Below, piece after piece: positions 11,605-17,725 of a stretch of 39,074 bases of DNA. The stretch covers positions 1 through 39,074 of the forward strand of contig JAGBPS010000023.1 of assembly GCA_017633255.1 (NCBI GenBank), in the 5' to 3' direction. The DNA is from Bacteroidales bacterium (GTDB taxonomy: Bacteria > Bacteroidota > Bacteroidia > Bacteroidales > WCHB1-69). Numbering within the stretch: the first letter of the stretch is position 1; every line of letters begins with the position of its first letter. The notes beneath the pieces were generated by a model that did not search any database, had not been told where the DNA came from, and saw only the letters and a list, made by a program, of their open reading frames with translations. A program made the position numbers and the translations under genes.

Positions 11605-12123
11605 TTAATTTCTTTCTGACAAGGTCTTTACGATGCCTGCGAGTTTGCCACCGCCAGACTGCAATGCAGAGATGACGTTGCGTGCAGGTGACTGCAACAG
11701 ACCTACGATGTCACCGATCAGTTCTTCTCTTGACTTGATGTTGCAGAGATTATCCAATTGATCGTCACCGAAATAAGTTGCCTCTTCGATGAATGCTGCC
11801 TTCAGGATGGGCTTTTTGTTTTTAGCGCGGAATTCCTTGATAACCTTAGCGGGAGCGTTTCCCGTGTTGGACAGCATGATTGAAGTTGTGCCGGCTAATG
11901 CGGGATAGATTTCCGAATAGTCAACGTCTGACTGTTCCATAGCGCGTTTCAGCAGGGTGTTCTTCACCACTTTCAGCTTAATGTTGCGACGGAAGCACAG
12001 TCTTCTGAGCTGATTGACGGTCTCTACCGTGAAGCCTGAGATATCGGTTACATATACATGGGAATACTCAGCTAAGTCCTTCGCGATGGCATCAATGATA
12101 ACGCTTTTCTGTTCTTGTTTCAT
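11605..12123 (-). CDS. rplJ: 50S ribosomal protein L10
   Basis: A 172-residue protein that anchors L7/L12 dimers to 23S rRNA. The N-terminal block (KQEQKSVIIDAIAKDLAEY) and the conserved VVKNTLLKRAM segment mark the rRNA-binding domain. The C-terminal helix that binds L12 follows (QSPARNVISALQSGGGKLAGI). The gene is 18 bases downstream of rplA and 51 upstream of rplL. In other bacteria L10-L12 represses its own translation through a leader RNA; the 18-base gap leaves no room for a comparable leader here unless it lies inside rplA. Confidence 0.97.
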   Translation of the reverse strand: MKQEQKSVIIDAIAKDLAEYSHVYVTDISGFTVETVNQLRRLCFRRNIKLKVVKNTLLKRAMEQSDVDYSEIYPALAGTTSIMLSNTGNAPAKVIKEFRAKNKKPILKAAFIEEATYFGDDQLDNLCNIKSREELIGDIVGLLQSPARNVISALQSGGGKLAGIVKTLSERN

Positions 12124-12141
12124 ACTTTAGCTTTTTTTTGA

Positions 12142-12837
12142 TTATAATGTAACTGATTTCACATCAACTTGTACACCGGGGCTCATGGTACTGGAAAGGT
12201 AAATGCTCTTTACGTAAGTTCCTTTTGCGGCAGTCGGTTTCAACTTGATAATGGTTGACATCATTTCGCGGGTATTCTCCACGAGCTTGTTAGCGTCGAA
12301 GCTAACTTTACCGATACCGGAGTGGATGATACCGAATTTGTCAACTTTGAAGTCAATCTTACCGGCTTTCACATCAGCAACAGCCTTACCGATTTCCATG
12401 GTAACCGTACCGGCTTTGGGGTTCGGCATCAAGCCACGGGGACCCAGGATTTTACCGAGGGCACCGATTTTAGGCATAACGCTCGGCATAGTGATGATAA
12501 CGTCCACGTCGGTCCAACCTTTCTTGATCTTGTCAACGTATTCGTCCAGGCCCACATAGTCGGCGCCAGCTGCTTTTGCCTCATCCTCCTTGTCGGGGGT
12601 GCAAAGAACAAGCACTCTCACCACCTTACCAGTTCCGTGGGGAAGGGTCACGATACCTCTCACCATCTGATTGGCCTTTCGGGGGTCAACGCCCAAGCGG
12701 ACGTCGATGTCGAAGGAGGCGTCAAATTTGGTGTAGGTGATATCCTTCACGATCTGAACAGCTTCGGCAACGGGATATACTTTGCTCTTATCAAATTTAG
12801 CAAAAGCTTCTTTGCGTTTTTTTGATATTTTAGCCAT
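12142..12837 (-). CDS. rplA: 50S ribosomal protein L1
   Basis: A 231-residue large-subunit protein forming the L1 stalk that contacts E-site tRNA. Family blocks are present in order: the basic N-terminus, [20 protein letters not shown], the [20 protein letters not shown] signature and the C-terminal [18 protein letters not shown]. It starts with ATG 21 bases after the rplK stop. In E. coli L1 also represses the rplKA mRNA; I see no clear rRNA-mimic hairpin in the short spacer upstream of rplK. Confidence 0.98.
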   Translation of the reverse strand: MAKISKKRKEAFAKFDKSKVYPVAEAVQIVKDITYTKFDASFDIDVRLGVDPRKANQMVRGIVTLPHGTGKVVRVLVLCTPDKEDEAKAAGADYVGLDEYVDKIKKGWTDVDVIITMPSVMPKIGALGKILGPRGLMPNPKAGTVTMEIGKAVADVKAGKIDFKVDKFGIIHSGIGKVSFDANKLVENTREMMSTIIKLKPTAAKGTYVKSIYLSSTMSPGVQVDVKSVTL

Positions 12838-12858
12838 GTTGTTTTGGTTTACTTGTTA

Positions 12859-13308
12859 TTAATTTTGTTCAAAAGGATTGGTTCCGCCCTTCACGTTGAT
12901 ACCCATGCTTCTTGCGGTACCGGCCACCATGCTCATTGCTGACTTCAACTCAAAGCAGTTCAAGTCGGGCATTTTGATCTCAGCGATGGTTTTCACCTGG
13001 TCCCATGTAAGCGTAGCCACTTTGTTTCGGTTAGGTTCCTTGGATCCTTTTTGAATTTTGGCTGCTTCCAACAACTGTACAGCAACCGGCGGCGTTTTGG
13101 TGACAAAATCAAAAGATTTATCCTTGTAAACAGTGATGATGACAGGCACTAACTTGCCAGCCAGATCTTGCGTACGAGCATTGAACTGCTTACAAAATTC
13201 CATGATGTTCACACCCTTGGCACCCAAGGCAGGTCCTACTGGGGGAGATGGATTGGCGGCGCCACCTTTGATTTGTAACTTAATAAGTCCAGCTACTTCT
13301 TTTGCCAT
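12859..13308 (-). CDS. rplK: 50S ribosomal protein L11
   Basis: A 149-residue protein of the GTPase-associated centre, needed for stringent-response sensing in studied bacteria. The N-terminal Pro-rich segment ([20 protein letters not shown]) and the C-terminal 23S rRNA-binding domain ([12 protein letters not shown], then ARSMGI) are intact. It lies between nusG (38-base gap) and rplA (21-base gap), the classical order. Confidence 0.98.
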   Translation of the reverse strand: MAKEVAGLIKLQIKGGAANPSPPVGPALGAKGVNIMEFCKQFNARTQDLAGKLVPVIITVYKDKSFDFVTKTPPVAVQLLEAAKIQKGSKEPNRNKVATLTWDQVKTIAEIKMPDLNCFELKSAMSMVAGTARSMGINVKGGTNPFEQN

Positions 13309-13346
13309 TGTTTGTTAATTTTTTTGTTTGTAACTATTTGCGGTAT

Positions 13347-13898
13347 TTAGACCTTTTCAACTTGCATAAAACTCAGCTCGAGCGGAGTCTTACGTCCGAA
13401 GATTTTCACCATAACCTTCAGTTTCTTTTTCTCGGGATTGATCTCTTCGATAATGCCGTTAAAAGTGCTGAAAGGACCGTCAATGACTTTGATTTCTTCG
13501 CCCACGATGAAGGGGAGAGAGAAGGACTCGTCTTGCTCAAGCAATTCGTCGGCCTTGCCTAACATGCGGGTTACCTCGGCGGGACGGAGCGCGATGGGGG
13601 GATCAGTTTTCTTCTTGCAGCCTACGAAGCCCAGCACACCGGGGATGTTCAGCAGGACATGGTGTACCTCGCCCAGCATCATTGCCTCGACAAAGATGTA
13701 GCCGGGGAAGTAGTTCCTCTCCTTGCTGATCTTCTTACCGTTGCGGATCTGATAATACTTCTCGGTCGGAATCAGGACACGCGACACGAAATCTTTCAGA
13801 TGGGAAGCCTCAACCTCGCTCTCGATGTTCTGCTTCACCTTCTTCTCCGTGCCCGTGACCGTCTTGATCACATACCACTTGTGTTCGATCTCTGCCAT
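13347..13898 (-). CDS. nusG: Transcription termination/antitermination factor NusG
   Basis: A 183-residue elongation factor that binds RNA polymerase beta' and couples transcription to termination or translation. The NGN domain covers about residues 5-115 (KWYVIKTVTGTEKKVKQNIE, then YFPGYIFVEA). The KOW domain is at about 127-183 (VIDGPFSTFNGIIEEI). It is slightly longer than small NusG proteins because of linker residues, with no extra domain. It follows secE by 45 bases in the conserved secE-nusG order. Confidence 0.97.
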   Translation of the reverse strand: MAEIEHKWYVIKTVTGTEKKVKQNIESEVEASHLKDFVSRVLIPTEKYYQIRNGKKISKERNYFPGYIFVEAMMLGEVHHVLLNIPGVLGFVGCKKKTDPPIALRPAEVTRMLGKADELLEQDESFSLPFIVGEEIKVIDGPFSTFNGIIEEINPEKKKLKVMVKIFGRKTPLELSFMQVEKV

Positions 13899-13943
13899 TT
13901 CAAATTCGTTTACGGTTAAATACCTATTTTAAACTACTGAAAA

Positions 13944-14132
13944 TTAAATAGTCGGGAAGAGCAAGCCCATCCCTGCGTTGAAGATAACATCCATCAAAAA
14001 CACAATAAGTGCTATGATTAGGGAAGCAATGGATACTACCAAAACGCTACTCTGAAGATCCTGAGCTGACGGCCAGGTCACTTTGTGTACCAGTTCGTCA
14101 TAACATTCCTTGATGTAATTTACTATTTTCAT
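13944..14132 (-). CDS. secE: Preprotein translocase subunit SecE
   Basis: A 62-residue inner-membrane protein of the single-helix type. The amphipathic segment VNYIKECYDELVHKVTWPS, with the conserved WP, leads into one membrane helix (about residues 27-52). SecE clamps the SecY channel. It is the first gene of the operon. Its ATG overlaps the stop of a possible 14-codon leader ORF (ATGA) and lies about 245 bases from the predicted transcription start. Confidence 0.95.
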   Translation of the reverse strand: MKIVNYIKECYDELVHKVTWPSAQDLQSSVLVVSIASLIIALIVFLMDVIFNAGMGLLFPTI

Positions 14133-14173
14133 TTTCGAGTAATTTTTTCTATTTTTGATTCACTTTTTTTCAT
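14129..14173 (-). CDS. Possible 14-codon leader ORF overlapping secE
   Basis: On the minus strand an ATG at 14173 opens a short frame (MKKSESKIEKITRK) whose TGA shares bases with the secE ATG in an ATGA arrangement, the usual geometry for translational coupling. The composition (Lys-rich, A-rich codons) is also what a chance frame in an A-rich leader would give. There is no homology evidence; I treat it as a candidate only. Confidence 0.2.
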   Translation of the reverse strand: MKKSESKIEKITRK

Positions 14174-14392
14174 TTTTCAACCGAAAAATTCCCAAATTTT
14201 GCCTCTGCCCCACTCCGAATCTTTCCCGATTTCGGAATTTTTCTCCCGTTTTTTGCACATTTTTCACCTCTCGCGGAAAATTCAGAAACCGCTCCATCGC
14301 TTTGTAACTTGCGTAATTTCAGGCAATTACACACGATTTTCTCCGTCTTTCGCTTCTACGCAACGTTACATTTTATATGGTCGGCAAATATA
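14133..14392 (-). promoter_or_regulatory. secE operon promoter and ~245-base leader
   Basis: On the minus strand TATATTTG (plus-strand 14385-14392) fits the Bacteroidetes -7 box TAnnTTTG, with a TTTG (plus-strand 14408-14411) 15 bases further upstream as a possible -33 element. Transcription would start near 14378, leaving a long purine-rich leader before secE. No tRNA gene or tuf lies here, although both often precede secE in other bacteria. I see no known riboswitch in the leader. Confidence 0.5.
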
Positions 14393-14462
14393 ATAATTTT
14401 ATTTACACAAAAAACATTTCAAAAAAAAATTTTTTCAACGCATTTTATATATAAAAAAGTTG

Positions 14463-14470
14463 TATTTTTG
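14463..14470 (+). promoter_or_regulatory. Promoter -7 box for rplM operon
   Basis: TATTTTTG matches the Bacteroidetes TAnnTTTG box. It lies about 105 bases upstream of the rplM ATG, behind a very A+T-rich stretch (14385-14460). The -33 element is not obvious. With the minus-strand box at 14385-14392 it makes a compact divergent promoter region between two ribosomal operons. Confidence 0.6.
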
Positions 14471-14575
14471 CACCCTCAAAAAATTACCGATTATTATCCT
14501 TTAGGTTAGAAAAGGAAATTAAGTGAAAATCGAGGTGATGTGGGTGAAGACATCATCTCACAAACAAGAAAAAAA

Positions 14576-15031
14576 ATGGATCAAGTAAGTTACAGAACAA
14601 TTTCGGCAAACGAAAAGATCGTAAAGAAAGAATGGGTTGTTGTTGACGCCCAGGAGATGATCGTCGGCAGACTGGCCACCGCCGTTGCCCGCATCCTCAG
14701 AGGCAAGAACAAACCTTACTACACTCCTCATTTCGATTGTGGTGACAACGTCATCATCGTCAATGCGGACAAAATCAGATTCACCGGCAAGAAAATGACC
14801 GACAAGGTTTATGTGCGCCACACCACCTACCCCGGCGGACAGCGTTTCGCTACCCCGAGAGAAGTGCTCGCCAAGAACCCCATCAAGGTCGTTGAACACG
14901 CCATCAGAGGCATGCTCCCCAAAAACAGACTCGGAGACCAGCTCTTCCGCAACCTGCATGTCTATGCCGGCCCGAACCACCCGCACGAAGGTCAGAACCC
15001 CAAAGTCATCAACATTAACGAAATCAAATAA
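14576..15031 (+). CDS. rplM: 50S ribosomal protein L13
   Basis: A 151-residue early-assembly protein of the large subunit. Recognised from KEWVVVDAQEMIVGRLATAV, the DCGDNVIIVNADKIRFTGKK block, YPGGQR and MLPKNRLGDQLFRNLHVYAG. The frame extends 12 codons upstream to 14540, but the ATG at 14576, set in an AAAAAA context, gives the usual N-terminus (MDQVSYRTISAN) and is chosen. rpsI follows after 5 bases, the universal rplM-rpsI pair. Confidence 0.97.
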   Translation: MDQVSYRTISANEKIVKKEWVVVDAQEMIVGRLATAVARILRGKNKPYYTPHFDCGDNVIIVNADKIRFTGKKMTDKVYVRHTTYPGGQRFATPREVLAKNPIKVVEHAIRGMLPKNRLGDQLFRNLHVYAGPNHPHEGQNPKVININEIK

Positions 15032-15036
15032 GAGAG

Positions 15037-15423
15037 ATGGAAGTAATCAATACAATCGGTAGAAGAAAAACCGCTGTCGCACGTATCTATATGAAAAAAG
15101 GCAGTGGCAACATCACGATCAACAACCGTGACTATAAAGAATATTTCAACTTGGCTACCCTGCAGTACGTAGTCACCCAGCCCCTCGCTATTTCACAGGT
15201 GGAAGGTGAATACGACATCAAGGTGAACCTCGACGGCGGCGGCATGACCGGCCAGGCTGAAGCCCTGCGCCTCGCCATCTCACGCGCCCTCTGCGAAATC
15301 AACCCCGAGTACCGTCCCGCCCTCAAAGCTAAAGGCCTCCTCAAGAGAGACCCGCGTATGGTGGAACGTAAGAAACCCGGTCAGCCGAAAGCTCGTAGAA
15401 GATTCCAGTTCAGCAAACGTTAA
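15037..15423 (+). CDS. rpsI: 30S ribosomal protein S9
   Basis: A 128-residue small-subunit protein. The N-terminal IGRRKTAVARIYMKKGSGNI motif and the basic C-terminal tail ending KARRRFQFSKR, which reaches the P-site tRNA, are both intact. The ATG is 5 bases behind the rplM stop. A 119-base spacer then separates it from rpsB. Confidence 0.98.
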   Translation: MEVINTIGRRKTAVARIYMKKGSGNITINNRDYKEYFNLATLQYVVTQPLAISQVEGEYDIKVNLDGGGMTGQAEALRLAISRALCEINPEYRPALKAKGLLKRDPRMVERKKPGQPKARRRFQFSKR

Positions 15424-15542
15424 TATATACTATTATATATATTGCGCATGTTTAGTATCGAAATTGCGAAGACTTCTCGCAAGAACTACTCCGCAATTGC
15501 TTATTAATCAAACGAAAGTAAACAAATTAAACAAAAACAACA
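15424..15542 (+). promoter_or_regulatory. rpsI-rpsB spacer with mutually exclusive stems
   Basis: An outer stem (AATTGCG at 15462-15468 with CGCAATT at 15492-15498) and an inner stem (GCGA with TCGC between 15466 and 15480) share the GCG at 15466-15468, so they cannot form fully together. This could be an S2-responsive leader or merely a spacer. No TAnnTTTG box is evident, so rpsB is probably read through from rplM-rpsI. Confidence 0.3.
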
Positions 15543-16439
15543 ATGACAAATCCAAAATTTGAAGATTTATTAGAAGCAGGTTGTCACTTCGGACACCTCA
15601 GAAGAAAATGGAACCCGGCAATGGCCCAGTACATCTTTATGGAGAAAAACGGTATCCATATTATCGACCTCTATAAGACTATGGACAAACTGCAGGAGGC
15701 TTGCGCCGCTGCTAAACAAATTGCCAAATCCGGCCGTAAGATCTTATTCGTGGCTACCAAAAAACAGGCTAAAGACACCGTTGCCGAAATCGTTAAAGGC
15801 GTGAACATGCCTTACGTAACTGAACGTTGGCCTGGTGGTATGCTCACCAACTTCTTCACCATCCGCAAGGCCGTGAAAAAAATGGGTGACATCGACAAAC
15901 TGATGGCTAGCCCCCAGTTCGCCAACATCTCCAAACGCGAGAAATTGCAGATCCAGCGTGAAAGAGCTAAACTGGAGAAGAACTTGGGTTCTATCGCCGA
16001 CCTGTCACGCCTGCCCGCAGCTGTCTTCATCGTTGACGTGCTCAAAGAACACATCGCCGTGGCTGAAGCCCGCCGCTTGAACATCAACACTTTCGCTATC
16101 GTTGATACCAACTCTAACCCCAACCTCATCGACTTCCCCATCCCCGCTAACGACGACGCCTCCAAATCTATCGCTATCATCGTACAGGCTATCTGCGACG
16201 CTATCGCCGAAGGTCTGAACGAGAGAAAGATGGACAAAGACAACATCGACGTTGAAGAGGAAGAAGAAGATGTAAGAAGAACTGAGGCTAACGACGATGA
16301 CGACGAAGAAACCGCCCAGAACGACGACAAACCCGTTGTGAAAAAGGTGAAAGGTGTTGAGGAAGAAGACGGTTCCGACGACGACAAGCCCAAAAGAAAA
16401 AGAACAACGGTGAAGAAAAACCCCGTTGCCAAAGCATAA
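15543..16439 (+). CDS. rpsB: 30S ribosomal protein S2 with charged C-terminal tail
   Basis: A 298-residue protein. Residues 1-229 are the S2 core (LLEAGCHFGHLRRKWNPAM, TERWPGGMLTNF, DTNSNPNLIDFPIPANDD), which joins the small subunit late, near the decoding-platform side. Residues 230-298 are a low-complexity extension of long Asp/Glu runs ending in a basic KRKRTTVKK patch. Tails of this kind occur in Bacteroidetes S2; this one is long. tsf follows 30 bases later, the conserved rpsB-tsf pair. Confidence 0.97.
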   Translation: MTNPKFEDLLEAGCHFGHLRRKWNPAMAQYIFMEKNGIHIIDLYKTMDKLQEACAAAKQIAKSGRKILFVATKKQAKDTVAEIVKGVNMPYVTERWPGGMLTNFFTIRKAVKKMGDIDKLMASPQFANISKREKLQIQRERAKLEKNLGSIADLSRLPAAVFIVDVLKEHIAVAEARRLNINTFAIVDTNSNPNLIDFPIPANDDASKSIAIIVQAICDAIAEGLNERKMDKDNIDVEEEEEDVRRTEANDDDDEETAQNDDKPVVKKVKGVEEEDGSDDDKPKRKRTTVKKNPVAKA

Positions 16440-16469
16440 GTGAGTATTAACATTTAAAATATTGATATT

Positions 16470-17468
16470 ATGGCTATTACAGCTGCTGATGTAAATAAAC
16501 TCAGACAAGAAACAGGCGCCGGTATGATGGACTGCAAGAACGCTCTTGTGGAAGCTAACGGTGATTTCGAACAGGCTATTGACATTCTGAGAAAGAAAGG
16601 TCAGAAAGTGGCCGCCAAACGTGCTGACCGCGCTTCTAACGAAGGCCGCGCCATCGCCAAGACTAACGCTGACCATACTTTCGGTGCTGTTATCGTGGTG
16701 AGCTGCGAGACCGACTTCGTGGGCAAAAACGCTGACTTCGTCGCTTTCGCCGAGAAAATCCTGGATAACGCCATGGCCGCTAACGTGAAGACCAGAGACG
16801 AACTGATGGAACTGTCTATCGAAGGTCGTAAGGTTTCTGAAATGCTGCTCGACATGACAGGCAAGACCGGTGAAAAGATTGAGCTGCCCGCTTACAACAC
16901 CATCGAGGCTCCCTGCGTGGCTTACTACAACCACAATGGCAACCGTCTGGCTACCATCGCCGGTTTCAACATCGCTGGTGACAATGTAGCTGAAGCTGGT
17001 CACCACATCGCTATGCAGATCGCTGCCATGAACCCCATGGCCGTTGATGGCGACAGCATCGCTCAGGACGTGAAAGACCACGAATTGGCTATCGCCAAAG
17101 AGAAAACCGTGGCTGAACTCATCCAGAAAGCTGTTGAAGTTGAACTGAAGAAAGCTGGTATCAACCCCAACTTGGTGGATTCCGACGATCATATCGCTTC
17201 CAACATCACCAAGGGTTGGCTGACTGAAGACGAAGCTAACAAAGCTCGCGAAATCAAAGTTCGCGCCGCTGAGGAAAAAGCCAAGACTATTCAGGACAAC
17301 ATGGTCAACAACATCGCTCAGGGCCGTCTGAACAAGTTCCTGAAAGAAAACACCCTCGTGGGTCAGGAATATATCATGGACAGCAAACTGACCGTGGCTG
17401 ACTTCATGAAACAGATTGACAGCAAACTCGTTTGCACCGGTTTCTACCGCCTGCAACTGGGTGCCTAA
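16470..17468 (+). CDS. tsf: Translation elongation factor Ts
   Basis: A 332-residue guanine-nucleotide exchange factor for EF-Tu. The N-terminal UBA-like module (VNKLRQETGAGMMDCKNALV) and the TDFVGKN exchange motif near residues 78-84 are intact, followed by two core subdomains and a C-terminal module. It is longer than the E. coli protein (about 280 residues), as is usual in this phylum. The transcript ends at the hairpin at 17486-17520. Confidence 0.97.
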   Translation: MAITAADVNKLRQETGAGMMDCKNALVEANGDFEQAIDILRKKGQKVAAKRADRASNEGRAIAKTNADHTFGAVIVVSCETDFVGKNADFVAFAEKILDNAMAANVKTRDELMELSIEGRKVSEMLLDMTGKTGEKIELPAYNTIEAPCVAYYNHNGNRLATIAGFNIAGDNVAEAGHHIAMQIAAMNPMAVDGDSIAQDVKDHELAIAKEKTVAELIQKAVEVELKKAGINPNLVDSDDHIASNITKGWLTEDEANKAREIKVRAAEEKAKTIQDNMVNNIAQGRLNKFLKENTLVGQEYIMDSKLTVADFMKQIDSKLVCTGFYRLQLGA

Positions 17469-17485
17469 TCATTAGGTTATAATCT

Positions 17486-17520
17486 AAAAAAAGGGCGACC
17501 GATGGTCGTCCTTTTTTTTT
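17486..17520 (+). terminator. Intrinsic terminator of the rplM-tsf operon
   Basis: AAAAAAAGGGCGACC (17486-17500), a 3-base loop, then GGTCGTCC and nine T (17504-17520). The stem has one G-U pair. It lies 17 bases after the tsf stop. Confidence 0.92.
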
Positions 17521-17555
17521 GCTTATTCGTAAAGAATACAGAGTGAGGACATGAG

Positions 17556-17601
17556 TTCAAAATTCAGAATTCAAATTGAATTTTGGACCTTGAATTTTGA
17601 A
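17556..17601. repeat. 11-bp inverted repeat in the tsf downstream spacer
   Basis: TTCAAAATTCA (17556-17566) and TGAATTTTGAA (17591-17601) are perfect inverted copies around a 24-base, itself partly self-complementary centre. It is followed at about 17611-17658 by TTTGCTAATT-type repeats also seen near 20187 and 33299. No gene is visible. Confidence 0.6.
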
Positions 17602-17657
17602 TTCTTCCTTGGCACATTAATCATTTGCTAATTTACCAATTAACTAATTTGCTAATT

Positions 17658-17673
17658 CGATACAATTGTATCG
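17658..17673. promoter_or_regulatory. Perfect 16-bp palindrome upstream of the 17726 gene
   Basis: CGATACAATTGTATCG is a perfect palindrome followed by eight T. It can be read as a short terminator hairpin (6-bp stem, AATT loop) or as an operator: a near-consensus -7 box, TATTATTG, sits at 17684-17691 just behind it. Confidence 0.45.
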
Positions 17674-17725
17674 TTTTTTTTATTATTATTGCATATTCAT
17701 TATTGTGCCATAAAATCTATTCGTC

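Noticed and set aside
14174..14575. Possible tRNA(Trp) or tuf remnant upstream of secE, expected from other bacteria
   Set aside because: No cloverleaf, TTCGAAT-type arm or EF-Tu coding sequence can be found; only promoters and leader are visible.
16005..17456. A 483-codon open frame on the minus strand opposite rpsB and tsf
   Set aside because: It lies antisense to two certain genes, has a His/Val/Phe-rich composition typical of the complement of coding DNA and matches no family.
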